Below the pieces are notes generated by a model. The model saw only the letters and a list, made by a program, of their open reading frames with translations. It was not told the DNA's origin and searched no databases. Shown one piece after another: positions 24,037 to 33,799 of a DNA stretch of 40,225 nt. The stretch is taken from NCBI GenBank assembly GCA_947630655.1, contig CANRIQ010000002.1, positions 1 through 40,225 on the forward strand, read 5' to 3'. Each line of letters begins with the position of its first letter. Position 1 is the first letter of the stretch. The position numbers and the translations under genes were made by a program. Source of the stretch: an uncultured Clostridia bacterium (GTDB taxonomy: Bacteria; Bacillota; Clostridia; Oscillospirales; Ruminococcaceae).

Positions 24037-26067
24037 TTACTTAAACTTATCTTTAAGCTTCTTTTCGGCGATGCCGTAGCTGAACGAGATAACAAGCAGC
24101 GTTATGCCGAAGCCGATAAACAGCAGCGTTCTTCCCATAGCGTCCACGCCGCGGAAATCAAACAAAAACAGCTTTGCGGACGACAGCAGCACCAGCGCAA
24201 GCCCAAATCTGCGAAGCACCGCGTTCATCTTTATAAAGCCTATGACAATCCACACCACCGCGGTCGCAATGTAGATTATGCTTATAATGCAGTTTGTAAA
24301 CGCCACAAAATCGTTTGTCCCGAGAACCGTCGTAAGCGTCGCGATAGCGTAAGCCGAAACGATAAGACCCGCCGCCTTCGCGAATTTCGGGGCTTTTTCC
24401 TCGATTTGCAGGGTTATATCCAACACCGCCAGCACCGACACGACATTTACGATAACCGTCACGATTATAAGTCCCGCGCTTAACATATTATCACCCGAGC
24501 TTGTAACGGCGTTTATAAGATTTGCCCACGACAGGCATATAAGCCCTATTCCGTAAAGCGTAAACGAGGAAACACTGCTTAAAACCTTCATATACTTAAG
24601 CTTGCCCGCCAAAAATCCGAGCAGCATCCACATCGCCCCGCAAATAAGCGCGGAGCAAGCCCATTCACGAGCGCGGGTGTCAAACATATCCGGGAAGAGC
24701 GGAAGCAGCTTTGACGAAATCATATACGCCCCGAGAATTCCCGTGTTCAAAAGCACCAGCGCGGAATATACCTGAAAAAGCGTGCGGTCGGTTTTCTTTC
24801 TTATGATAAAGAAAATCATAACGCCTATCCAGACGGCGATGTTTATGATAATTATCGGCAGGCTTTCCTTCATAAAGGTTGCCGGCAGGAACAGCATCTC
24901 CGCAAACCCAAACAGCACCCAGCTCCAGATTTTAAACAGCATGCGGTCGATAAATTCTCCCAGCACCAGCACCGCAAGCGCGTAGATATGCACAGCGGCA
25001 TAATACGCCGTAAACGGCGCGTGCAGCATATCCAGAACCAGCATAAGAATAAGCAAAGCGGAGGCTAAGATTATGTTGAACATGACCGTCGCCACGCGGC
25101 AGCGCGTTCCGAACCGAAGCGAGTACACCGCCGACAAAACCGCGCAGATAAGCAGCAGCACCGCAAGGAAAATAACCGCCGAAGCGTTTCCGATGCCTTT
25201 AAACAGCGCGCCGAACGAGAATATCGTCAAAAATCCGAGAGCCGACACCAGTGCTGCTGTTTCCCCGTCGGTCATGCGTCCGTCCGCCTCGACAGCGTTT
25301 AAAAGCGGCTCCGCGCAATAGCACACCGCGCAGCAAACGGCAAAGGTTACCGTAAACATCTCCACTCCGCCGTAAATGTCGAATTTCGCCAGACCTATGC
25401 CGAAAAGAGCAAGTATCTCGATAAAAGCCGCCGTCATGCCGATTATATACGACGCTTTATAGCCGTATTTTCGTGCCATAACTGCAACTATAAAATGCAC
25501 CGCGATGAAAAACACCGCCGCGGCGCACCAGCCCCCGAAATCCGGGTCGTAAAACAGCGGAATTATCGACAGCGCAGCCGTCACGATAAGCATTCCCTGC
25601 GACCTTGTAAACCGCGTCATCACAACGCCCACCGCAGCCGCCAGCCCGCATGCCAACGCCGCTCCCGCCGCGCTGTACACCTCAAAGCCGAACCGCCCGA
25701 TAAGCGTGCTTACAAAAAGCTCCGCCACGCCGCCGTAAATCAGCGCGTTTGCGAAGATGGGAGAGCCTTTTTTGAAGAAGACAGCCCCCACCACCAGCAT
25801 TATAAATCCCACCGCCACAACCAACGCCATTCTCACGGCGGCGGGAATATACCCCTCAGACGCCGCCGAAAACGCGATAACGCTTGCGATGACGAAAATT
25901 ACGCCTATCTTGCTTAAAAGATTAGTCGCAACAAACATTTCCCCCTTGGAAACAGCTCCGCGGGGCGGCGCGGGCATATTTGCAGGCGCAGTCGGCGGTT
26001 TTTGCGCGTTTTGCGTGTTTTGCGGGAAATTGCCGTTATTATTGTTAAAATTGCCGTTATTGTCCAT
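24037..26067 (-). CDS. DUF2339-family polytopic membrane protein
   Basis: 676 aa. An N-terminal Asn/Pro/Gln-rich cytoplasmic tail (residues 1-40) is followed by about 20 hydrophobic helices. 'NLLSKIGVIFVIASVIAF' at ~48-66 and the end 'KLFLFDFRGVDAMGRTLLFI' plus 'SYGIAEKKLKDKFK' match the pattern of the DUF2339 predicted membrane proteins, whose function is not known to me. It is monocistronic with its own promoter and convergent on nothing; ilvE follows on the same strand after a separate promoter. Confidence 0.8.
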   Translation of the reverse strand: MDNNGNFNNNNGNFPQNTQNAQKPPTAPANMPAPPRGAVSKGEMFVATNLLSKIGVIFVIASVIAFSAASEGYIPAAVRMALVVAVGFIMLVVGAVFFKKGSPIFANALIYGGVAELFVSTLIGRFGFEVYSAAGAALACGLAAAVGVVMTRFTRSQGMLIVTAALSIIPLFYDPDFGGWCAAAVFFIAVHFIVAVMARKYGYKASYIIGMTAAFIEILALFGIGLAKFDIYGGVEMFTVTFAVCCAVCYCAEPLLNAVEADGRMTDGETAALVSALGFLTIFSFGALFKGIGNASAVIFLAVLLLICAVLSAVYSLRFGTRCRVATVMFNIILASALLILMLVLDMLHAPFTAYYAAVHIYALAVLVLGEFIDRMLFKIWSWVLFGFAEMLFLPATFMKESLPIIIINIAVWIGVMIFFIIRKKTDRTLFQVYSALVLLNTGILGAYMISSKLLPLFPDMFDTRAREWACSALICGAMWMLLGFLAGKLKYMKVLSSVSSFTLYGIGLICLSWANLINAVTSSGDNMLSAGLIIVTVIVNVVSVLAVLDITLQIEEKAPKFAKAAGLIVSAYAIATLTTVLGTNDFVAFTNCIISIIYIATAVVWIVIGFIKMNAVLRRFGLALVLLSSAKLFLFDFRGVDAMGRTLLFIGFGITLLVISFSYGIAEKKLKDKFK

Positions 26068-26110
26068 AATATCTCCTTAGTATGCCGTTGTTTCGGACTA
26101 TTCATTAGTA

Positions 26111-26139
26111 ATTATAACACACAACAGTTGAAATTTCAA
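26111..26139 (-). promoter_or_regulatory. promoter of the DUF2339 gene
   Basis: Minus strand TTGAAA (26139-26134), 17 bp, TATAAT (26116-26111). Confidence 0.85.
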
Positions 26140-26190
26140 GTATTGCAGTTGATTTTCACCAAAAAAACATAATGATTTTGTAAAAATCCC

Positions 26191-26219
26191 TTGACTATTT
26201 TGCAATTTTGTATTATAAT
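26191..26219 (+). promoter_or_regulatory. promoter of secDF
   Basis: TTGACT (26191-26196), 17 bp, TATAAT (26214-26219). Confidence 0.85.
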
Positions 26220-26302
26220 AGATAAATGTGATATTGTTTCTTGAGGGCAAAAAGCTTTTGTTGCCAAATTATGGAATGAAAAAGAACGGAGTGATAAAAT
26301 CA

Positions 26303-28756
26303 ATGGTAGTATTAAACGGAATAAAACGTGAAAAGACAAGGATTACAAAACCCGATTTCTTTATCGTTTTCTTTCTTATAATTGTCTTTACGGTGCTGTC
26401 CACGGCGGGCGTGCATACCTACTACGGAGATGTAAAAAGCTCGTGGATATGGGGAATTGACGATATAAGATGGGGAATTGATATCCGCGGCGGCGTAAAC
26501 GTGACGTTCGGAGTGCCCGAGGATTACGCGGCTGAACACGAAATCACCGAAGCGGACCTGAACGCGGCAAAGTCGATTATCGAAACTCGTCTTGTCGATA
26601 AAAATATCAACGACTACGAGGTGTATGTCGATTCGGCGACAAACGGCATTATCGTGCAGTTCCCGTGGCAGGCGGACGATACCTCCTTCGACCCCGCAAA
26701 GGCGGTTCAGGAGATTGGCGAGACCGCAATGCTGACGTTCCGCGAAAAGCACGAGGTTGACGAGGACGGGCGTCCGACGGGCGATACCGCGGATAATATA
26801 GTTCTCACGGGCTCGGACGTTGAAAAGGCGCAGGCGGGCTATGTCAGAACCGATGACAACTCGGGAACGTATGAGTGGATAGTTATGCTTGATCTGAAAA
26901 GCTCGGGCAAGGAGGCTTTCGCGGAGGCTACACAGCGTCTCGTCGGGGACACAATCTCCATCTGGATGGACGATATCTGCATCTCCTACCCGACGATAAA
27001 CGAGCCGATTACCGACGGAAGCTGCCAGATTTCGGGTTCCTTCGACGAGCAGTCCGCGCGCGACCTCGCGAATAAGATAAACGGCGGCGCGCTGCCGTTC
27101 AAGCTCGAAATCGAGAGCCTTTCCACCATTTCCCCCGTACTCGGTACGGGTGCGCGCGACGCTATGGCTCTGGCGGGGCTTATCGCGTTTATTCTCATCG
27201 CGGTATTTATGATAGTATACTACAGACTTCCCGGCTTTGTGGCGGTAATCGCCCTTGCGGGGCAGGTTGCGGGTATGTTTGCGGCGATAACGGGATTTTT
27301 CGGGTTCAACGACGCGTCTTCGCTGACGCTTCCCGGTATTGCGGGTATTATTCTTTCAATAGGCATGGGCGTTGACGCAAACGTTATTTCCACGGAAAGA
27401 ATTAAGGAAGAGCTGAAAAGCGGGCGCACGATAGACGGCGCGCTGAAAAACGGCTTTTCGCGCGGATTTACGGCAATTCTCGACTCCAACCTCACGGTTA
27501 TTATAGTGGCTCTTATCCTTATGGCGGTGTTCGGAACATGGTTCGGCGCGACAACCGAGGGCACGGTATATTCGTTCGGCTACACGCTGCTTGCGGGCGT
27601 AATTATGAACTTCATAATGGCTTGCTGGGCAACGCGCTTTATGACGATTTCGCTGTCGAAGTTTAAGTGCTTCAGAAAACCGTGGTTTTACGGCGTGTCT
27701 AACAAGGAAATCTCGGGCGACATCGAAAAAGGCAAAAGCACCGTTCAGAATATTGACGTTCAGGCGAAAACCAACGTTGATTTCGTCGGAAAACGCAAGA
27801 TTTTCGTTATCATCTCCGCGGCGGCGGCTGTGCTTACAATTGTTCTCACCTTCGTTATCGGTGTGAATATTGATATTCGTTTCAAGGGCGGTACGATTGT
27901 TACCTACTCCTACGAGGGAGAGGTCAATACAAACGACGTCAAGGCGGCGGTTGAGGAGCTTGGCACTCCGAGGGCTACGGTTACCACGGGAACAAGCTTT
28001 ACGGGGGATATGAACACCATTGTCATCTCTTTTGCGGCGGACGAGAAAATGGACGACAGTATGCTTACCGATGTGTCCGAAAGCCTTGCAAAGAAGTTCC
28101 CCGACAATAAAATCGAAAACCTCGACACCACCAACGTTTCCGCGTCGGCGGGTTCGCAGTTCTTCATTTCCTGCCTTATCGCGGTAGTTGTGGCGTTTGT
28201 GCTGCTGGTAATTTATATCGGCTTCAGATTTAGGAAAATCGGCGGCGTTTCGGCGGGCGTTATCGCAATACTCTGCCTGCTGCACGACGTGGTTATGACC
28301 TACGCGGTGTATGTTATAGGCGGAATGGCTCTTGACACCAACTTTATGGCGGTAATTCTGACCCTGCTCGGCTACTCTATCAACAACACCATTATAATCT
28401 ACGACCGTCTGCGTGAAAACAGGGCTAAACACGGCGGCAGAATGACCGACCGCGAGCTTGTAAACCTCTCGATAAATCAAACGCTGTCGCGTTCGGTAAT
28501 CACCACGGCGACCACCGTTACTGCGATGATTTCGATTGTTATAGTTTGCTCAATGCTGGGAGTTACTTCAATTCTGTCGTTTGCAATTCCGCTTGCAATC
28601 GGTATGCTGGTAGGATTTTACTCCTCGCTGTGCCTGGCGGGTCCGTTGTGGATCTGGTGGCAGGAGCGCAAAGAGCGCAAATCGGGAAAAGCTGACAAGA
28701 GCGGCAAGGGACATAAGTCCGAAAAGCCCGCTGCTGACGCAAAGCCCGAGGTTTAA
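26303..28756 (+). CDS. secDF: SecDF protein translocase subunit (fused SecD-SecF)
   Basis: 817 aa from the ATG at 26303, with GGAG 11-12 bp upstream; longer starts lack a ribosome site. SecD half: first helix, 'RWGIDIRGGVNVTFGVP', a large outer P1-like domain, then 'LGTGARDAMALAGLIAFILI', 'GIAGIILSIGMGVDANVIST' and 'GALKNGFSRGFTAILDSN'. SecF half from ~505: 'GKRKIFVIISAAAAVLTIVL', 'RFKGGTIVTYSYEGE', 'HDVVMTYAVYVIGG', 'GYSINNTIIIYDRLRENR'. Twelve TM segments are expected. It uses the proton or sodium gradient to pull exported proteins from SecYEG. The C-terminal tail is Lys-rich. A terminator follows. Confidence 0.97.
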   Translation: MVVLNGIKREKTRITKPDFFIVFFLIIVFTVLSTAGVHTYYGDVKSSWIWGIDDIRWGIDIRGGVNVTFGVPEDYAAEHEITEADLNAAKSIIETRLVDKNINDYEVYVDSATNGIIVQFPWQADDTSFDPAKAVQEIGETAMLTFREKHEVDEDGRPTGDTADNIVLTGSDVEKAQAGYVRTDDNSGTYEWIVMLDLKSSGKEAFAEATQRLVGDTISIWMDDICISYPTINEPITDGSCQISGSFDEQSARDLANKINGGALPFKLEIESLSTISPVLGTGARDAMALAGLIAFILIAVFMIVYYRLPGFVAVIALAGQVAGMFAAITGFFGFNDASSLTLPGIAGIILSIGMGVDANVISTERIKEELKSGRTIDGALKNGFSRGFTAILDSNLTVIIVALILMAVFGTWFGATTEGTVYSFGYTLLAGVIMNFIMACWATRFMTISLSKFKCFRKPWFYGVSNKEISGDIEKGKSTVQNIDVQAKTNVDFVGKRKIFVIISAAAAVLTIVLTFVIGVNIDIRFKGGTIVTYSYEGEVNTNDVKAAVEELGTPRATVTTGTSFTGDMNTIVISFAADEKMDDSMLTDVSESLAKKFPDNKIENLDTTNVSASAGSQFFISCLIAVVVAFVLLVIYIGFRFRKIGGVSAGVIAILCLLHDVVMTYAVYVIGGMALDTNFMAVILTLLGYSINNTIIIYDRLRENRAKHGGRMTDRELVNLSINQTLSRSVITTATTVTAMISIVIVCSMLGVTSILSFAIPLAIGMLVGFYSSLCLAGPLWIWWQERKERKSGKADKSGKGHKSEKPAADAKPEV

Positions 28757-28771
28757 CAGAAAATCATTTGA

Positions 28772-28815
28772 AAAGATCCGCTGCCTGTCTGCGACAGCGG
28801 GTCTTTGACGTTTTT
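28772..28815 (+). terminator. terminator after secDF
   Basis: 12-bp stem AAAGATCCGCTG/CAGCGGGTCTTT with one G-T pair and an 11-nt loop, followed by T5. Confidence 0.8.
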
Positions 28816-28834
28816 GGTTTTTTTTGGAGGAAAT

Positions 28835-29467
28835 ATGAAGTTTGACGGGATAATCTTCGATATGGACGGCACGCTCTGGGACAGCGCGGATAACGTCGCG
28901 GTGTCGTGGAATAATGCTGTCGGGGAGGACAGGTTCACGGAAAAGGATATTAAGGGCGTTATGGGAATGACAATGGTGAAAATCGCCGAAAAGTTCTTCC
29001 CGGATAAGTCCGAACGCGAACGCGGGGAGCTTCTCGAACGCTGCTGCAGGTTTGAAAACGAGTATCTGCGCTTGCACGGCGGGTTTATCTACCCCGACAC
29101 CGAAAGCACGCTTTCGGTTCTTTCCGAAAAGTACCCGCTGTTTATTGTCAGCAATTGCCAGGCGGGCTATATCGAGGCGTTTCTGGAGTTTTACAACCTT
29201 TCGCGGCTGTTTTCCGACAAGCTTTGCTGGGGGGACAATTCCCTTGAAAAAAGCGAGAATATCCGCCTTATCATCGAAAGAAACCACTTAGAAAACGCTC
29301 TTTATGTCGGCGATACACAGGGCGACTGCGACAGCGCGTATAAGGCGGGAGCAGGGTTCGCTCACGCGGCTTACGGGTTCGGGACGGCAAGCCGCTCGGA
29401 TTTTGTGTTGAATACGCTTGCGGAGCTTCCCAAAAATCTTGAAGCCGCGGAAAAGGAGATAAAATGA
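28835..29467 (+). CDS. HAD-superfamily phosphatase (subfamily IA)
   Basis: 210 aa from the ATG at 28835 (GGAGG 5-6 bp upstream). HAD motifs: I 'IIFDMDGTLWD' (nucleophile Asp9, Asp11), II 'FIVSNCQ', III Lys in the 'EKSENIRLI' region, IV 'ALYVGDTQGDCDSA'. A helical cap (~17-90) fits phosphoglycolate phosphatase/beta-phosphoglucomutase-type enzymes. Substrate unknown. It overlaps the glycosyltransferase gene by 4 bp (ATGA), so the two are coupled. Confidence 0.92.
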   Translation: MKFDGIIFDMDGTLWDSADNVAVSWNNAVGEDRFTEKDIKGVMGMTMVKIAEKFFPDKSERERGELLERCCRFENEYLRLHGGFIYPDTESTLSVLSEKYPLFIVSNCQAGYIEAFLEFYNLSRLFSDKLCWGDNSLEKSENIRLIIERNHLENALYVGDTQGDCDSAYKAGAGFAHAAYGFGTASRSDFVLNTLAELPKNLEAAEKEIK

Positions 29468-30480
29468 ACGTTTTATACTATGTTAATGACAAAACCCAGA
29501 AAACAGTCGAAAAAAGCGGCGTCGGGCGCGCGCTTTATCACCAGCTTAAGGCGGCGGAGCTTAACGGGATAAACTGCGTTTCAAGCCTTGAGGAAGCGGA
29601 CGTGGTGCATATAAACACGGTGTTTCCCGACGCGGTGAAAATGGCGAAAAAGGCGCGGAAAATGAATATCCCCGTGGCGTATCACGCGCACTCCACCCGC
29701 GAGGATTTCCGAAATTCGTATATCGGCGCAAATCTCGTTTCGGGGGCTTTTAAGCAGTGGATAAAGTATTGCTACAGTCTGGGAGACGTTATAATAACTC
29801 CGACGGAATATTCCAAAAAGCTTCTTAAGGGATACGGGATTAAAAAGCCCATTTTCGCGGTGTCGAACGGCATCGATCTCGACGACTATAAGCCCACGGA
29901 GGAAAAGGGCAGGAAATTCCGCGAACGGTACGGAATTGCCGAAAACGAGAAGGTAATTATGTCCATAGGGCTGCTTATGATGCGAAAAGGCGTTCCCGAT
30001 TTTGCGGAGCTTGCAAGGCGTATGCCCGAGTACAAGTTTATCTGGTTCGGGACGGCGAATTTGAAGCTTGCGGGAAAAGAAATCCGCAAAGCCGTGACCG
30101 CGCCCCCTCCGAATTTGATTTTTGCGGGATATGCAAACAAGCCGCAGATACAGGAGGCGTTAAGCGGGGCGGATTTGTTTTTGTTCCCGTCGTTTGAGGA
30201 GACCGAGGGCATTGTCGTGCTGGAGGCTCTGGCAATGAAAATCCCCGTTCTGCTCAGAAATATCCCCGTTTACGGGGGCTGGCTTGAAAACAACAAAAAT
30301 TGCTATATGGCAAACAATGTTGAGGAATTTGAAAAGCTGGCGCGGGGAATTCTTGAAAATAAGCTTCCGAACCTTACCGAGGCGGCTTTTGAGACCGCGA
30401 AGTCCAAAAGCCTTAAGGTGACGGGCGCGAAGCTTGCGGCGGTGTATAAAAAGGCTGTGGAAAAGAAAGAAAAGAGATGA
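29464..30480 (+). CDS. GT4-type glycosyltransferase
   Basis: 338 aa, GT-B fold. N-terminal acceptor domain with 'GVGRALYHQLKAAELNGI' and 'VVHINTVFPD'; 'YHAHSTREDFR'; C-terminal donor domain with 'VIMSIGLLMMRKGVPDFAEL', 'FAGYANKPQIQEALSGADLF' and the signature 'FPSFEETEGIVVLEALAMK' (E-x7-E nucleotide-sugar motif). Resembles processive or lipid glucosyltransferases that make diacylglycerol glycolipids, but acceptor and donor are not certain. Cytoplasmic, likely membrane-associated. Coupled to the HAD gene upstream and followed 4 bp later by the DUF6472 gene. Confidence 0.9.
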   Translation: MNVLYYVNDKTQKTVEKSGVGRALYHQLKAAELNGINCVSSLEEADVVHINTVFPDAVKMAKKARKMNIPVAYHAHSTREDFRNSYIGANLVSGAFKQWIKYCYSLGDVIITPTEYSKKLLKGYGIKKPIFAVSNGIDLDDYKPTEEKGRKFRERYGIAENEKVIMSIGLLMMRKGVPDFAELARRMPEYKFIWFGTANLKLAGKEIRKAVTAPPPNLIFAGYANKPQIQEALSGADLFLFPSFEETEGIVVLEALAMKIPVLLRNIPVYGGWLENNKNCYMANNVEEFEKLARGILENKLPNLTEAAFETAKSKSLKVTGAKLAAVYKKAVEKKEKR

Positions 30481-30484
30481 TTTT

Positions 30485-30655
30485 ATGAGCAACTGCGACG
30501 ACTGCTCAAACTATGTTTACGACGAGGAAACAGACTGCTGGTGCTGTATGGTAAATCTTGACGAGGACGAAATGTACAGGTTTCTCACGGGGTCAAACCG
30601 CGACTGCCCGTACTATGACCCGACGGACGATTATTACCTTGCCCGAAAGCAGTAA
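30485..30655 (+). CDS. DUF6472 family mini-protein (Cys-rich)
   Basis: 56 aa from the ATG at 30485. It is acidic and Cys-rich: 'NCDDCSNYVYDEETDCWCC' near the N-terminus, then 'NLDEDEMYRFL', 'CPYYDP' and the ending 'YYLARKQ'. The spacing of cysteines suggests a metal site. It matches my recollection of the clostridial DUF6472 family; no function is known to me. It is the last gene of the HAD/GT operon. Confidence 0.8.
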   Translation: MSNCDDCSNYVYDEETDCWCCMVNLDEDEMYRFLTGSNRDCPYYDPTDDYYLARKQ

Positions 30656-30786
30656 TTTACATAAAACTACAGTTAAAAATTATGCAAAATACTCACTCCT
30701 GCTGTAAAACATATATACACAATTGTGAAAAATGACGAATATTCGCTGTTGAATTTGTTGCAAGTTACAGTTATTGCGGGGATATC

Positions 30787-30815
30787 TTGAAAAAAGCAAA
30801 AAAATGGTGTATAAT
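30787..30815 (+). promoter_or_regulatory. promoter of glgP
   Basis: TTGAAA (30787-30792), 17 bp, TATAAT (30810-30815). Confidence 0.88.
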
Positions 30816-30863
30816 ATAGGTATGTTTTATGAAATTATCAAACTTTGAAAGGGGTTTTTACCT

Positions 30864-33260
30864 ATGAAATCACCGATATCCAAAGACGAGCTTTTAAAGC
30901 AGCTCACCGCCATTCTGGAGTACGACTATCGGACCGACGCGAAAAACGCCACCGATACGCAGATTTACCGCGCGCTTTCCACGATAGTGGTAAACATTAT
31001 GAAGGAAAAACGTCATAAGTTTATGCACGAGTGCAACAGCAAGGGCAGAAAGCAGATTTACTATCTGTCGATGGAGTTCCTTATGGGGCGTTCGCTTAAG
31101 ACCTCGCTGTATAATCTGGGTATGCAGGACGAGACCGAAAAGGCTCTCGAGGAAATTGGCGTTAAAATCGACAGAATTTACGAGGAAGAGCCCGACGCGG
31201 GTCTCGGAAACGGCGGCTTGGGCAGACTTGCGGCTTGCTATATGGACGGTCTTGCAACCTGCGATTACCCTGCAACGGGTTATTCGATAAGATACGAGTA
31301 CGGCATTTTCAAGCAGAAAATCGTCGATGGCTGGCAGAGCGAGCAGCCCGACAACTGGCTTCCCGGCGGCGGCGCGTGGCTTGTAAAAGTCCCCGACCAG
31401 GCGGTTGAAGTGCGTTTTGACGGTCAGATTAACGAAACGTGGGAGGACGGTTACCACCAGCTTCAGCACGTTAATTACAACAGCGTAAACGCTGTGCCGT
31501 ATGATATGTACGTTTCGGGATACGACTCAAAGGGCGTTTCAAAGCTCCGTCTGTGGAGCGCGGAGGCAATGTCCTTCGATATGAAGGCGTTTAATACGGG
31601 CGACTATGCGACCGCGCTCGGCGCGAACAACATCGCGCATTCTATCTCAAAGGTTCTCTACCCGAACGACAACCACGCCGAGGGCAAGGCTCTGCGCCTG
31701 CGCCAGCAGTATTTTATGTGCGCGGCGTCTATCGGCGATATTGTTATGCGTCATATGAAAGTTTACGGCAGCATGACCAACTTCCACGAGAAGGTTGCTA
31801 TTCATATCAATGATACTCACCCGACGCTTGCTATTCCCGAGCTTATGAGAATACTGCTTGACGAGTGCGGTTACGGCTGGGATCAGGCTTGGCATATCGT
31901 TACCAACACCTTCGCCTACACAAACCACACCGTTATGGCGGAGGCTCTCGAAAAGTGGGATCAGTCGCTTATTCAGCAGATTTTGCCTAGAATTTATCAG
32001 CTTATCTGCGAGATAAACCGCCGTTACTGCGAGGATCTCCAGAACAGGACCGGCGACAGCGACAAGGTTTCCAAAATGTCTATCGTAAAAGACGGCAAAA
32101 TTCATATGGCAAACCTCTGCGTTGCGGCTTCGCACTCGGTAAACGGCGTTTCCAAGCTGCACAGCCAGATAATCAAGGATGATGTTTTCCACCTTCAGTA
32201 TCTCGACAAGCCCTATCAGTTCAAAAACGTCACCAACGGCATTGCTTACCGCCGCTGGCTGCTGCAAAGCAACAAGGGTCTTACCGATCTTCTGACGGAA
32301 TGTATCGGCGAGGGCTTTAAGAAGGACGCGGCGGAGCTTATCAAGTTCCAGGTTTTCGCAAACGACAGCGCGGTGCTTGACCGTCTGGGCAAGATTAAGC
32401 GTGAAAATAAGGAAAAATTTGCCGATTACGTTGAGAAAACAACGGGCGTGAAGCTCAATCTCGATTCGATTTTCGATGTTCAGGTAAAGAGACTGCACGA
32501 GTATAAGCGTCAGCAGCTTAACGCTATGAACATTCTGGCGGATTACAACTACCTCAAGCAGAACCCCGCCGCTCCGTTCATTCCGAAAACGTATATTTTC
32601 GCGTCAAAGGCGGCTCCCGGATACTATATCGCAAAGCAGATCATTAAAATGATCTGGTGCATCGGCGAGGAGATAAAGCACGATCCAGTTTTGCGCGAAA
32701 AGCTGGCGGTTGTGTTCCTGGAGGATTACAGAGTAACGCTCTCCGAAATTCTTATGCCTGCGGCGGAAATTTCCGAGCAGATTTCCCTTGCTGGTACGGA
32801 GGCTTCGGGTACGGGCAATATGAAGCTTATGCTGAACGGCGCGCTGACTCTCGGCACTTACGACGGCGCGAATGTCGAAATTCACGAGGCTGTCGGCACG
32901 GACAACATCTTCATTTTCGGTATGAGGACGCCCGAGGTAAACGAGCTCAGGATAAAGGGCTATAATCCGCAGTCCTATATTGACGATAACCCGACAATCA
33001 GAGACGTTATGCAGAGAATGTACAACGGCATAAACGGCGCGACATTCAACGAGCTTGCGGACTCTATCAAAAACAAGGACTACTATATGGCTCTTGCGGA
33101 CTTTGACAGCTACCGCGGCACGCAGGCTTATATAAGCCAGGTTTACCAGAACCAGAAGGAATGGAACAAAAAATCGCTTATGAATATCGCGGGCGCGGGA
33201 AGATTTTCCGCGGACAGAGCGGTTCAGGATTATGCGCGCGACATCTGGAATTTGAAGTAA
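30864..33260 (+). CDS. glgP: glycogen/maltodextrin phosphorylase
   Basis: 798 aa, family GT35, full length. Segments: 'YYLSMEFLMGRSL', 'DAGLGNGGLGRLAACYMD', 'GYSIRYEYGIFKQKI', 'WLPGGGAWL', 'HINDTHPTLAIPELMRIL', 'KNVTNGIAYRRWL', 'VQVKRLHEYKRQQLN', and the PLP lysine in 'GTGNMKLMLNGALTLGTYDG' (Lys654). It releases glucose-1-phosphate from alpha-1,4-glucan ends in the cytoplasm. With the two GH13 enzymes in this window it supports storage-glycogen or maltodextrin use. Own promoter; a weak GC hairpin (33289-33320) follows. Confidence 0.97.
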   Translation: MKSPISKDELLKQLTAILEYDYRTDAKNATDTQIYRALSTIVVNIMKEKRHKFMHECNSKGRKQIYYLSMEFLMGRSLKTSLYNLGMQDETEKALEEIGVKIDRIYEEEPDAGLGNGGLGRLAACYMDGLATCDYPATGYSIRYEYGIFKQKIVDGWQSEQPDNWLPGGGAWLVKVPDQAVEVRFDGQINETWEDGYHQLQHVNYNSVNAVPYDMYVSGYDSKGVSKLRLWSAEAMSFDMKAFNTGDYATALGANNIAHSISKVLYPNDNHAEGKALRLRQQYFMCAASIGDIVMRHMKVYGSMTNFHEKVAIHINDTHPTLAIPELMRILLDECGYGWDQAWHIVTNTFAYTNHTVMAEALEKWDQSLIQQILPRIYQLICEINRRYCEDLQNRTGDSDKVSKMSIVKDGKIHMANLCVAASHSVNGVSKLHSQIIKDDVFHLQYLDKPYQFKNVTNGIAYRRWLLQSNKGLTDLLTECIGEGFKKDAAELIKFQVFANDSAVLDRLGKIKRENKEKFADYVEKTTGVKLNLDSIFDVQVKRLHEYKRQQLNAMNILADYNYLKQNPAAPFIPKTYIFASKAAPGYYIAKQIIKMIWCIGEEIKHDPVLREKLAVVFLEDYRVTLSEILMPAAEISEQISLAGTEASGTGNMKLMLNGALTLGTYDGANVEIHEAVGTDNIFIFGMRTPEVNELRIKGYNPQSYIDDNPTIRDVMQRMYNGINGATFNELADSIKNKDYYMALADFDSYRGTQAYISQVYQNQKEWNKKSLMNIAGAGRFSADRAVQDYARDIWNLK

Positions 33261-33288
33261 GCTCTTTTCTGTTCCTTAGTTTAATAGG

Positions 33289-33320
33289 TCTTCTCCCCCT
33301 GCAAAACGGGGGAGAGAAGA
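33289..33320 (+). terminator. weak hairpin between glgP and the DIP1984 gene
   Basis: TCTTCTCCCCC and GGGGGAGAGAAGA pair with one bulge around a TGCAAAAC loop; only TTTAT follows, so it may be a partial terminator or attenuator. Confidence 0.45.
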
Positions 33321-33341
33321 TTTATATAGGGAGGAATTTCT

Positions 33342-33794
33342 TTGAAATTAGCCGAGGCTCTTAATTTAAGAGCGGATATTGCAAAGAGAACGGCGCAGCT
33401 GAATGTACGACTTCAGAACAACGCGCTTGTCCAAGAGGGCGAAAAGCCCGCAGAAAACCCCGCCGACCTGCTTTTAGAACTTGACGAGCTTATAATTCAG
33501 CAAGAGGAGCTTGTAGGCAGAATTAACCTTACTAATGCGAAAACCGAGTGCGACGGGAAAACGCTTACCGAGCTTATCGCGCACAAGGACGTTATCAGAA
33601 CGAAGATAGACGTTATGCGCGCGTTTCTTGACGCGGCGTCAAAGAAAATCCCGCGCGGACTTCGCTCGGAGATAAGAATATTAAGCACTGTAAACGTCGC
33701 GGAGCTTAGAAAACAGGTAGACGCTCTGGAAAAGGAATTTCGGGAAACGGACGTTAAAATTCAAACGCTTAACTGGAACACAGAGCTTCTTTAA
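33342..33794 (+). CDS. DIP1984 family protein
   Basis: 150 aa from a TTG start; GGGAGG lies 8 bp upstream and no ATG fits. It is an alpha-helical, coiled-coil-rich protein: 'MKLAEALNLRADIAKRTAQL', 'LLLELDELIIQQEELVGRIN', 'KTLTELIAHKDVIRTKIDVM', 'VNVAELRKQVDALEKEFRE' and 'IQTLNWNTELL' are the hallmarks I associate with the DIP1984/septation-like small family. Biochemical function is not known to me. A structured tRNA-like RNA begins within 10 bases of its stop codon, which may be functionally connected. Confidence 0.85.
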   Translation: MKLAEALNLRADIAKRTAQLNVRLQNNALVQEGEKPAENPADLLLELDELIIQQEELVGRINLTNAKTECDGKTLTELIAHKDVIRTKIDVMRAFLDAASKKIPRGLRSEIRILSTVNVAELRKQVDALEKEFRETDVKIQTLNWNTELL

Positions 33795-33799
33795 GCGTT